Of a stretch of DNA of 44,038 bases, positions 13,888 through 21,340 are shown in pieces. Below the pieces are notes generated by a model. The model did no database searches, had not been told where the DNA came from, and saw only the letters and a list, made by a program, of their open reading frames with translations. How positions within the stretch are numbered: position 1 is the first letter of the stretch; each line of letters opens with the position of its first letter. Made by a program: the position numbers and the translations under genes. This DNA comes from CAG-791 sp002392385 (GTDB taxonomy: Bacteria; Bacillota; Clostridia; Lachnospirales; Lachnospiraceae), in NCBI GenBank assembly GCA_946616295.1, contig CAMOIU010000018.1, positions 1-44,038 of the forward strand, read 5' to 3'.

Positions 13888-16800
13888 TCACTTGCCTTTA
13901 TACTCCATGCACAGCATGGTGCAGTCGTCGAACTGTTCGGCGTCGCCAACGAAGGCCTTGAGGGCGGTGGTGACGTTGTCGAGAACGCGGGCGGGGGAGG
14001 CGGCGGGCTCGGTGTTGAGGGCCGCGAGCAAGCGGTCGATGCCGAACATCTCGTCGCCGGCGACGGTGGCCTCCGGGACGCCGTCCGTGTAGAGGAAGAT
14101 GCTGTCGCCCGGTTTCATGTCGATCTGGTATTCCTCGTAGTGGGCGTCTTCCATGGCGCCGATGACGAGGCCGTGCTTGTCTTTGAAGATCTCATAGCTG
14201 CCGTCGGCGCGGCGGAGTACGGGGTACTCGTGGCCGGCGTTGGCGGCGGAGATCCTGCCTGTGCTGATCTCCAGGATGCCGACCCAGACGGTGATGAACA
14301 TCTCCGCCTTGTTGTTGGAGCAGATGGCCTCGTTCATCTTGTTGAGGATCTCGCCGGCGCTCTGTCCGAGCATGGCGCAGCTCTGCAGGATGACCTTGGA
14401 GACCATCATGAAGAGGGCGGCGGGGATGCCTTTGCCGCTGACATCGGCCATGACCAGGCAGAGGTGGTCCTCGTCGATCAGAAAGATGTCGTAGAAGTCG
14501 CCGCCGACCTCACGGGCAGGCTTCATGGAAGCGTAGACGTCGAATTCGGTCCGGTCCGGGAAGGGCGGGAAATCATGGACCAGCATGCCCTCCTGGATAC
14601 GGCTGCCCATCTGCAGCTCCGTGCTGAGGCGCTCTTTTCTCACCGCCTCAAGATTCTTCTCCTCCATGATGCGGGTCTTGCGGCGGATGTAGAGCCAGGC
14701 CAGGGCGCCCGCGGCTGAGAAGAAGGCCAGCGCGATGAGCAGGTAGAACCAGATCCGCTCGTAGAAGGCCCTTTCCTTGACAATGGGAACGCTGATGGTC
14801 TGTCCGAGATTGCCCTGACTGTCGTAGAGGCTGATCACGTAGTGGTAGCTGCCGCCCGGCAGGTTGGTGTAGGCCAGAGGGCCGAGTTCGCTGCCGTTCA
14901 GGGTCGCCGCCTCCCGGTCGAAGCCTTCCAGCTGGCAGGAGACCATGGGGTCGGTGAGGGCGTAGTTGATGACATAGCTGTAAACGGTGAGCTTGTGGAC
15001 GTCAGACCTGATGCGGAAGGTCCCGGAGGCATCCGGCAGGATCCGCTCCCCGTCCGCGTCCAGCCAGGGGACCGTCACCTTGAGGTCCATGATATCTTCC
15101 ATGGGCCGGTCGATGTTGACCCGCACGACGCCCCGGTTGCCGGAGATGTAGAGGTCTCCGTCCGGTGTCAGCTCACTGTAGGAGTTGCTGGTGGTAATGC
15201 AGGGCAGGCCGTTGGCGATGCCGTAGTGGACAGGCCTGACCGCCTCCCCGGACAGAAGCTCCTCCGCGGACAGGGCGTAGATACCGTTGCTGCTGAGGAT
15301 CCACATCTCTCCGCGGCTGTTCTCGTAAAGGTCAAAATTATTGGAATAAGGGAACTCCCGGATGGTGGTGACCTCATAGTCGAAGGTCATATAGGCCAGT
15401 GAATTGCTGGTCACGATCCAGAAGAGATTCCTTTTATCATCGCGCTTGATCCGCATGATGATACCGGAGGAAAGGCCGTCCTCCGTGCCGATGCAGCGCG
15501 TGCCGTCCTTACCGATGACATAGATACCGCCGCCGTTGGAGCCCAGGAGGATGTCCCCGTTGGTATTCTCCGCCACCGTCAGGCTCTCGGGATTGCGGAT
15601 CCCGTCCGCCTCCGTGTAGGTCGCGGTCACCTTGCCGTCGTCGATGATATTGACGCCGCCGGAATTGACTACCAGCATGGATCCGTCGCTGCGCTCGCTG
15701 ACAGCCCGGATGTGGGTGGAGATGAGGCCGTCCGCGTCTGTATAGGCGGTCAGCCTGTCCCCGTCAAGGCACAGAAGTCCGCTGGACCGCCAGGTGGAGA
15801 TCCACAGGCGGTTCTTACTGTCCCTGATGATCGAGCGGATGCGCGACCGGTCCAGGAACGTGAGCAGGTCATCCGCTCCCAGATCCTCGCCCGAAGCGCT
15901 TACAGCGCTGCTGAGCGGGAATTCCGTCATCCTCTCCTCCGGATTCAGGATGATCAGCCCCCGGTCGGTGCCGATGAAGAGGAGGTCGTCCCGCAGGCAG
16001 GTGGTATTGACCACGCGGACGGGCAGGTCATATTTGGCCGAAACGTCCTCGAAACGGCTGCGCACCACCTTCATCACGCCCTGTCGTGTGGAAGTGAACC
16101 AGAGATTGCCCTGATAATCCTTCATGACATGGCCGATGGAGTTATACATAAGAAGATCGCCCTGATAGGTGACGGTGTCCCCGTCCAGGGCGCCGATCCC
16201 GTTCAGGCCGGTGATCCAGACACGGCCGTCGATGATCTCAATGTCCATGACACCGGCCAGCGGCGCGATGTCCCAGGTCTTTTCGATATTGATCCTGTCC
16301 GTGATGGTGCCGTAATAGAAACGGGAATCCTCCGTACCCATATAGACCTTGCCCGGATGGGCCGGATCCGGCTTGATATGGATGATTCCGTGGACCTCAT
16401 TGTCAGCATCCCGAAGATAGCTCCTCACCTTCCCGTCCTGCAGGATAAAGATATCGTCCTCGCTGTTGATCCCGTAGATCCTTCCCTGGCCGTCAGCCTC
16501 AATGCCTTCCACGTACAGGCCCTTGATCCGTGTATCCTCAATATCCGTCAGGGTGAGATCCTCCCCGATGGTCTGGATGCCGGCCACGGTACTGATATAG
16601 ATGACACCGTCCGGTGTCTCCGCGATGCCGGTGACCTTGCTGGAGTGGAGACCGTCCTCCTCTCCCCACATTCTGTAGGTGCCGTTTTCCCGCATGGCGA
16701 GACCGCTGTCGTTGGTACCGATCCACAGGCGGTCGCGGCTGTCCACGAAGAGGCATCCCACGTTGCCGATGCCCGTGGTGGAGCTGACTCTCTCGAAGGT

Positions 16801-17169
16801 GTGGCCGTCATGCCGGACCAAACCGCTGTAGCTGCCGATCCAGATAAAACCGTCCGCCGTCTCGGCGATATCGTTGGCCTCCGAGGTGGGCAGACCGTTC
16901 CGGTTGTCATAGAGCACAAAGGCACAGTCCTCGCTCTGCCCCACGGGATCGACGGCAGCGACCTGGTCTCCCTCATCCGAGATGCCGCCGGTCTTCGCAG
17001 CTTCCGCAGCTGTCTCATCCGCTGCAGGATCAGCTGTGCCTGCCTCGGTCGCGGCCGGACCAGCCGTGCCAGTCTTGGCAGCCGCTGGCTGCGCCGGTAG
17101 TGTGATCAAGCAAATGGCTGCCATAAGATACGGCAGAATATGAAAAGGGGCGTGTCTCTTAATACCCAT
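13888..17169 (-). CDS. Beta-propeller sensor fused to SpoIIE-type Ser/Thr phosphatase
   Basis: A 1093-residue transmembrane sensor. A signal sequence and Ala/Thr-rich linker (1-65) precede two-component-regulator (Reg_prop) beta-propeller repeats, seen as recurring ...DGLxSxxVxxI and DSRDRLWIGT or GxxWI/LWI motifs over about 70-710. A Y_Y_Y-like domain (about 715-795), one membrane span (about 806-826) and a coiled linker (EEKNLEAVRKERLSTEL) follow. A PP2C/SpoIIE phosphatase ends the protein (860-1085) with GGDFYD and ADVSGKG metal motifs and LYTDGVPEA. Reg_prop sensors usually carry a histidine kinase; here the output is dephosphorylation, probably of an anti-sigma antagonist or kinase target. 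ATG 17169 follows GAGGAG closely. No partner STAS or anti-sigma gene is in the window. Confidence 0.9.
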   Translation of the reverse strand: MGIKRHAPFHILPYLMAAICLITLPAQPAAAKTGTAGPAATEAGTADPAADETAAEAAKTGGISDEGDQVAAVDPVGQSEDCAFVLYDNRNGLPTSEANDIAETADGFIWIGSYSGLVRHDGHTFERVSSTTGIGNVGCLFVDSRDRLWIGTNDSGLAMRENGTYRMWGEEDGLHSSKVTGIAETPDGVIYISTVAGIQTIGEDLTLTDIEDTRIKGLYVEGIEADGQGRIYGINSEDDIFILQDGKVRSYLRDADNEVHGIIHIKPDPAHPGKVYMGTEDSRFYYGTITDRINIEKTWDIAPLAGVMDIEIIDGRVWITGLNGIGALDGDTVTYQGDLLMYNSIGHVMKDYQGNLWFTSTRQGVMKVVRSRFEDVSAKYDLPVRVVNTTCLRDDLLFIGTDRGLIILNPEERMTEFPLSSAVSASGEDLGADDLLTFLDRSRIRSIIRDSKNRLWISTWRSSGLLCLDGDRLTAYTDADGLISTHIRAVSERSDGSMLVVNSGGVNIIDDGKVTATYTEADGIRNPESLTVAENTNGDILLGSNGGGIYVIGKDGTRCIGTEDGLSSGIIMRIKRDDKRNLFWIVTSNSLAYMTFDYEVTTIREFPYSNNFDLYENSRGEMWILSSNGIYALSAEELLSGEAVRPVHYGIANGLPCITTSNSYSELTPDGDLYISGNRGVVRVNIDRPMEDIMDLKVTVPWLDADGERILPDASGTFRIRSDVHKLTVYSYVINYALTDPMVSCQLEGFDREAATLNGSELGPLAYTNLPGGSYHYVISLYDSQGNLGQTISVPIVKERAFYERIWFYLLIALAFFSAAGALAWLYIRRKTRIMEEKNLEAVRKERLSTELQMGSRIQEGMLVHDFPPFPDRTEFDVYASMKPAREVGGDFYDIFLIDEDHLCLVMADVSGKGIPAALFMMVSKVILQSCAMLGQSAGEILNKMNEAICSNNKAEMFITVWVGILEISTGRISAANAGHEYPVLRRADGSYEIFKDKHGLVIGAMEDAHYEEYQIDMKPGDSIFLYTDGVPEATVAGDEMFGIDRLLAALNTEPAASPARVLDNVTTALKAFVGDAEQFDDCTMLCMEYKGK

Positions 17170-17234
17170 CTGTCTCCTCACCCTGTGCCGGACGCCTGGC
17201 AGGGCTCCGGCAGAATAAAATCAGTCTATTTTAT

Positions 17235-17243
17235 ATCATACCA
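17235..17243 (-). promoter_or_regulatory. Possible extended -10 promoter of the sensor-phosphatase gene
   Basis: The minus strand reads TGGTATGAT, an extended -10 element (TGn plus TATGAT), about 65 bp upstream of ATG 17169. No convincing -35 box was found. Confidence 0.3.
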
Positions 17244-17277
17244 TAAGATCGCCAGAATTCCATCATGCCAATGCGGC

Positions 17278-17306
17278 TTGCGATAAAAGACCACATGTGT
17301 TATAAG
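17278..17306 (+). promoter_or_regulatory. Sigma70-type promoter of the AEC transporter gene
   Basis: TTGCGA (17278-17283) and TATAAG (17301-17306) are spaced by exactly 17 bp, about 50 bp before the transporter start. It faces away from the sensor-phosphatase gene, so the region is a divergent promoter. Confidence 0.55.
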
Positions 17307-17356
17307 AGCATCAGGTTAATTTGAAAGTTAACGTTCATTCAGGAAAGGCATCTGGC

Positions 17357-18298
17357 GTGGGCACATTCTTACATTCGGTTTCAGCGGTTTTTCTCATTTT
17401 CAGCATGATCCTGGTGGGCTATGTCCTGGGCAGGATCGGATGGCTGACCGGGGCTGAGAAGAAATTCATCAGCCGTTTTGTCGTAAATATCGCCGTTCCC
17501 ATGAACTGTATCAACGGGGTGCTGAACAATCTCAGCCGCGAGGAACTGCAGGGAACCGGCCGCATGCTCCTGGTCCCCCTTCTCTGCATCCTCCTGACCC
17601 TGGCCGTCAGCGCGGCGGTGCTGCCCGTCCTGCACCTGCCCAGGGAGCGCAGGGGCGTTTTCTGCGCCATGTGCATGCTCTCCAATTCGCTTTTCATCGG
17701 GCTTCCCATGGGCACCCAGCTCTTCGGGGAGGTCAGTGTACCCTATATCATGATGTACTACATGGTCAGCACCATCTTCACCCAGACCGTCATGGTCCTG
17801 CTGATCGAGTCCTCAGGCACCGGCAGCGGGGTCTCCTTCTCTCCTGTCGGTCTTGTCAGGGAGCTCCTCACCAAGCCGCCGGTCCTGGGCGTCATCTTCG
17901 CCTTCTCCTTCCTGCTTCTGGGCATACGCCCGCCGGAGCTCTTCATGAGCTTTGCCAGGTATATGAGCGGCACGGTAACGCCGCTGGCCCTCATGTACTG
18001 CGGTTTCATCGTCTATGAGCTGGGCCTCGGCAATATGCGTTTCGAGAAGGGCATTCCGACCATGATGGTCATCCGCCTGATCTTCGCCCCTCTCCTCTGT
18101 GCGGGACTCTGCCACGTCTTCCGTGTCACAGGCCTGGCCGCGAATGTTTTTATCATAGAGGCGGCCCTGCCTGTGGTCAGCCAGATCCCCGTCCTGGCCG
18201 GCGCCTACGGTGCCGACGAGCGGTACGCTGCCATCGGGGCCTGCCTGTCCATGCTGGGCGTATTCGTCACCATCCCCGTCATCATGATGCTGCTGTGA
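17357..18298 (+). CDS. AEC-family permease (auxin efflux carrier / malate permease type)
   Basis: A 313-residue integral membrane protein of the AEC family, related to bacterial malate/organic acid permeases. The start HSVSAVFLIFSMILVGYVLG and the sequence VVNIAVPMNCINGVLNNLS match the first two helices of the family. About ten hydrophobic helices follow in two halves, the second opening near LLTKPPVLGVIFAFSFLLLG, and the protein ends with helix segments VFVTIPVIMMLL. GTG 17357 is preferred because AGGAAAGG lies 8 bases upstream; a TTG at 17321 would add 12 polar residues. Substrate unknown. It is the only gene in its transcript, followed at once by the 52-bp repeat array. Confidence 0.88.
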   Translation: MGTFLHSVSAVFLIFSMILVGYVLGRIGWLTGAEKKFISRFVVNIAVPMNCINGVLNNLSREELQGTGRMLLVPLLCILLTLAVSAAVLPVLHLPRERRGVFCAMCMLSNSLFIGLPMGTQLFGEVSVPYIMMYYMVSTIFTQTVMVLLIESSGTGSGVSFSPVGLVRELLTKPPVLGVIFAFSFLLLGIRPPELFMSFARYMSGTVTPLALMYCGFIVYELGLGNMRFEKGIPTMMVIRLIFAPLLCAGLCHVFRVTGLAANVFIIEAALPVVSQIPVLAGAYGADERYAAIGACLSMLGVFVTIPVIMMLL

Positions 18299-18305
18299 GG
18301 TGAGC

Positions 18306-18518
18306 GTTGTCGTGGCTGGTCAACCCACATGACTGCAAGTTGGACTTTGGGATGAGCATTGTTGCGGCTGGTCAACCCACATGACTACAAGTTGGACTTT
18401 GAGATGAGTCTTGTTGCGGCTGGTCAACCCACATGACTGCAAGTTGGACTTTGGGATGAGCATTGTTGCGGCTGGTCAACCCACATGACTGCAAGTTGGA
18501 CTTTGGGATGAGTCTTGT
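18306..18518. repeat. 52-bp tandem repeat array, 4 units
   Basis: GGCTGGTCAACCCACATGAC occurs at 18314, 18366, 18418 and 18470, exactly 52 bp apart. Units differ at one to three positions (for example ACTGC or ACTAC, GCATTGTTGCGG or GTCTTGTTGCGG). The array begins within about 15 bp of the transporter stop and runs directly into a second, different array. Confidence 0.9.
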
Positions 18519-18965
18519 CTTATGTAGTCACCCCGCCCAGCTGCAGTAAGCTTCCTGGGTTGACAGTCAGTCCCATCAAGTCACCCCGCCAGGCAAGCTG
18601 AGAGCTTCCTGGGTTGACTATCAGCCCTATCAAGTCACCCCGTCAGGCAAGCTGAGAGCTTCCTGGGGTTACAGTCAGTCCTATCGAGTCACCCCGCCTG
18701 TGAGCAGAGAACTTCCCGGGGTGACTACCATCCCATCAAGTCACCCCGTCAGGCAAGCTGAGAGCTTCCCGGGTTTACACCCAACCTTGCATACTCACCC
18801 CACCAGGCAAGCTGAGAGCTTCCCGGGTTGACACCCAGCCTTGCATACTCACCCCACCAGGCAAGCTGAGAGCCTCCTGGGGTTACAGTCAGTCCTATCG
18901 AGTCACCCCGCCTGTGAGCAGAGAACTTCCCGGGGTGACTACCATCCCATCAACTCACCCCACCT
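18519..18965. repeat. 52-54 bp interspersed hairpin array, about 9 units
   Basis: TCACCCC recurs at 18528, 18581, 18635, 18689, 18741, 18795, 18849, 18903 and 18955, every 52-54 bp. Each unit carries a second half ending in TTCCYGGG(G)TKAC, so a unit can fold as a stem such as GTCACCCCG...CGGGGTGAC (exact 9-bp stem at about 18688-18726). A block of units (18689-18741) is repeated nearly exactly at 18903-18955. The array fills the 5' region of ilvD up to its promoter. Confidence 0.88.
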
Positions 18966-18993
18966 GTGTATCCCGGGAATCTTCAGTCGTGTC

Positions 18994-19024
18994 TTGTTTA
19001 ATGCGAAATCCCCGGTTTTATAAT
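18994..19024 (+). promoter_or_regulatory. Probable ilvD promoter
   Basis: A consensus -10 TATAAT (19019-19024) is preceded by TTGTTT (18994-18999) with a long 19-bp spacer. It lies after the repeat array and 45 bp before the ilvD start. The -10 assignment is better than the -35. Confidence 0.45.
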
Positions 19025-19068
19025 ATAATTCTTCTATAACGATATTCTTTCAGAAAGGAGCCACGCAT

Positions 19069-20769
19069 ATGAGCACCACCAAGGATCCCATGCATTTCAA
19101 GGACTATCGGAGCGGCATCCTGACCAACGGCATCGAGCGGGCTGCCCACCGTTCCCTCCTCTACAGCACAGGTCTGGATACCGAAGATCTGCACAAGCCC
19201 ATGATCGCCGTGGTGAATTCCTTCACCGACATGGTTCCCGGCCACATGCACCTGCGCCAGCTGGCGGAGTATGTCAAGCAGGGCATCTATGAGGCCGGCG
19301 GCATTCCGCGTGAATTCAATACCATCGCCGTCTGCGACGGCATCTGCCAGGGCCACAAGGGAATGAAATACTCCCTCATGAGCCGCGAGATCATCGCGGA
19401 TTCCATTGAATGTATGATCGAGGCCCACCAGTTCGACGCCATGGTCATGATGCCCGGCTGCGACAAGATCGTCCCCGGCATGCTCATGGCCGCCATGCGC
19501 CTGAATATCCCCGCGATCTTCGTCCCCGGCGGTCCCATGATGCCCGGCAAGTACAAGGATATGACCCTGACCCTGACCGACATGCGTGAGCTCATCGGCC
19601 GCACCCAGACCGGCCGCATGACCGTCGAGGAGCTCATGGAAGCCGAGAAATGCGCCCTGCCCGGCGCCGGCACCTGTTCCATGCTGGGCACAGCCAACAC
19701 CATGAGCTGCTTCACCGAGATCCTGGGCATGGCCCTGCCCGGCTGCGGCCTGGCCCACGCCGTCAGCGCTAAGAAAGCTCGCATCGCCAAGCAGTCCGGC
19801 AAAAGGATCGTCCAGATGATCGAAGAGGACCTGACACCCCGCAAGATCATGACCCGCGAGTGTCTCCGCAACGCCATCGCCGTCGGCATGGCCATGGGCG
19901 CCTCCACCAACTCCACTCTCCACATCCCGGCCATCGCCCACGAGGCCGACCTGGACGTGACCCTGGCCGATTTCGACGAGATCAGCCGTGAAGTCCCCTA
20001 CATCTGCAACATCAAGCCCTCCGGCGCCCATCCCCTCCTCGACCTGGAGGAATGCGGCGGCATCCCGGCTGTCATGAAGGCCATTGAATCCAAGCTGGAT
20101 ACCAGCGTTCTCACTGTGACTGGCAGGACCGTCGCCGAGAACCTGGCCGATACCGAACTCGTAGAGAACGACGTGATCTTCCCTCTCTCCGCTCCCAAGA
20201 AAGCCGAGGGCGGCCTCTGCATCCTCCACGGCAACCTGGCCCCCGACGGCGCCGTCATCAAGAAGAGCGGCGTCAAGGAGTCCATGTACTACTTCGAAGG
20301 CCGCGCCCGTGTCTTCCACTCCATGGAGGAGGCCTGCGCCGCCGTCTCCGGCGACCAGATCAAACAGGGCGACATCCTCGTCCTCACCTATGAAGGCCCC
20401 AAGGGCGGTCCCGGCATGCGCGAGATGCACATGGTCACCAGCCTCATCGTCGGCCGCGGCATGGATGAAATGTGTGCCCTCGTCACCGACGGCCGCTTCT
20501 CCGGCTCCTCCCGCGGCCCCTGCATCGGCCACGTCTCGCCCGAAGCAGCCGCAGGCGGCCCCATCGCCGCCGTCCAGGAGGGCGACAAGATCATCATCGA
20601 TATCCAGAACCGCACCCTCACCCTCTGCGTCCCCGACGACGAGATAGCGCGCCGCCTCGCCGCCGTAGAGCACATCCGCAAGGAACGTACCTCCGCCCTC
20701 GACCGCTACTCCGCCCTCGTCACCTCGGCTGACAAGGGAGCTGTACTCAAGAGACCGGAGGAGATGTGA
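19069..20769 (+). CDS. ilvD: Dihydroxy-acid dehydratase
   Basis: Dihydroxy-acid dehydratase converts 2,3-dihydroxy-isovalerate or 2,3-dihydroxy-3-methylvalerate to the 2-keto acids of valine and isoleucine synthesis, using an Fe-S cluster. The 566-residue protein has family motifs VVNSFTDMVPGHMHLR, VCDGICQGHKGMKYSL, MMPGCDKIVPGM and GAGTCSMLGTANTM; the last two hold probable cluster cysteines. The C-terminal GRFSGSSRGPCIGHVSPEA is also typical. AAAGGAG precedes ATG 19069. No other ilv gene is nearby, so this is a stand-alone copy. The IlvD/Edd family also includes sugar-acid dehydratases, but the motif pattern here fits IlvD. A strong terminator follows at 20843. Confidence 0.92.
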   Translation: MSTTKDPMHFKDYRSGILTNGIERAAHRSLLYSTGLDTEDLHKPMIAVVNSFTDMVPGHMHLRQLAEYVKQGIYEAGGIPREFNTIAVCDGICQGHKGMKYSLMSREIIADSIECMIEAHQFDAMVMMPGCDKIVPGMLMAAMRLNIPAIFVPGGPMMPGKYKDMTLTLTDMRELIGRTQTGRMTVEELMEAEKCALPGAGTCSMLGTANTMSCFTEILGMALPGCGLAHAVSAKKARIAKQSGKRIVQMIEEDLTPRKIMTRECLRNAIAVGMAMGASTNSTLHIPAIAHEADLDVTLADFDEISREVPYICNIKPSGAHPLLDLEECGGIPAVMKAIESKLDTSVLTVTGRTVAENLADTELVENDVIFPLSAPKKAEGGLCILHGNLAPDGAVIKKSGVKESMYYFEGRARVFHSMEEACAAVSGDQIKQGDILVLTYEGPKGGPGMREMHMVTSLIVGRGMDEMCALVTDGRFSGSSRGPCIGHVSPEAAAGGPIAAVQEGDKIIIDIQNRTLTLCVPDDEIARRLAAVEHIRKERTSALDRYSALVTSADKGAVLKRPEEM

Positions 20770-20842
20770 GAAGAAGGTCATAAGACTCTTGTAAGGCAAT
20801 GATCTCAAAAAAGAACTGTTGTATTAAGTAGTTAAAAGCATA

Positions 20843-20880
20843 AAAGATCCCTCGGAGGCACGCTCCTCCGAGGGATCTTT
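20843..20880. terminator. Bidirectional terminator between ilvD and acp
   Basis: AAAGATCCCTCGGAGG and CCTCCGAGGGATCTTT form a perfect 16-bp stem with a 6-nt loop, flanked by AAAA and TTT. It serves ilvD on the plus strand and the acyl carrier protein gene on the minus strand. Confidence 0.85.
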
Positions 20881-20943
20881 ATGCTTATAGATACAATGAG
20901 ACGGCTCTTTCTTCCGGATATTTCCTCGTCAATAATCAAGCAT

Positions 20944-21174
20944 TCAGCTCGCCATCTCCTTCTCCATCGCCCTCTCAATATCTCCCACAGTGCGCATATG
21001 CCCCACATCCTCCTCAGAAAAGGTGAAGTCATAGGCATCCTCAAGGTCCATCAGAATATAGATATAGTCCAGAGAATTCAGACACAGGTCCTCCTGCAGA
21101 CGGGTATCTTCCGTTATGAAAACATCTCCGACTTCAATATAGCGAAGGAGAACTCTGCGGATGGATTCAAACAT
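20944..21174 (-). CDS. Acyl carrier protein
   Basis: A 76-residue acidic acyl carrier protein. It begins MFESIRRVLLRYIEV and has the phosphopantetheine attachment region LQEDLCLNSLDYIYILMDLE, with Ser near residue 35 in NSLD in place of the usual DSL. A recognition helix and the acidic C-terminus (VGDIERAMEKEM) follow. ATG 21174 is chosen for AAAGAGG upstream. No ketosynthase or acyl-transferase gene is in the window, so it is stand-alone and probably not the main fatty-acid AcpP; it may serve a specialised pathway such as lipoteichoic acid D-alanylation, amino-acyl transfer or peptide synthesis. These options are guesses from family knowledge. Confidence 0.85.
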   Translation of the reverse strand: MFESIRRVLLRYIEVGDVFITEDTRLQEDLCLNSLDYIYILMDLEDAYDFTFSEEDVGHMRTVGDIERAMEKEMAS

Positions 21175-21224
21175 GACTTGCCTCTTTCTGATCCGGATTG
21201 CCGGGATCATACTTAATGATATGC

Positions 21225-21338
21225 TTACAGTCCCTTTGCAAAGGCCTTGATCTCGGCCAGCCGATGGCGTAGACTCTCTGGATGGCCGCGGACAGCTGGG
21301 CGGTCACATCGAAGTAGTAGATCGGGGAAGCCGGATTC
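21225..21338 (-). pseudogene. Small C-terminal gene relic after the GPH transporter
   Basis: Directly after the transporter stop the minus strand reads ENPASPIYYFDVTAQLSA, then RVYAIG. A single missing base would continue it as LAEIKAFAKGL followed by TAA. The coding-like pattern, GC-rich third positions and clean stop suggest the 3' end of a lost gene of about 40 surviving codons. I do not recognise the family. Confidence 0.3.
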
Positions 21339-21340
21339 TC

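Noticed and set aside
13256..14092. Plus-strand open frame of 278 codons with a 24-residue repeat across the 72-bp array
   Set aside because: It stays open only because the repeat length is divisible by three; a second plus-strand frame is also open there. It starts at TTG without a ribosome site and ends inside the sensor-phosphatase gene.
18519..19068. T-box or attenuator leader controlling ilvD
   Set aside because: No T-box sequence or branched-chain leader peptide was seen, and the promoter-like TATAAT lies after the hairpin array, leaving a leader of only about 40 bases.
19018..20808. Long minus-strand open frame opposite ilvD (596 codons)
   Set aside because: Antisense shadow of a GC-rich gene; composition is Gly/Asp/His-rich without family motifs, while ilvD on the plus strand has clear motifs and a ribosome site.
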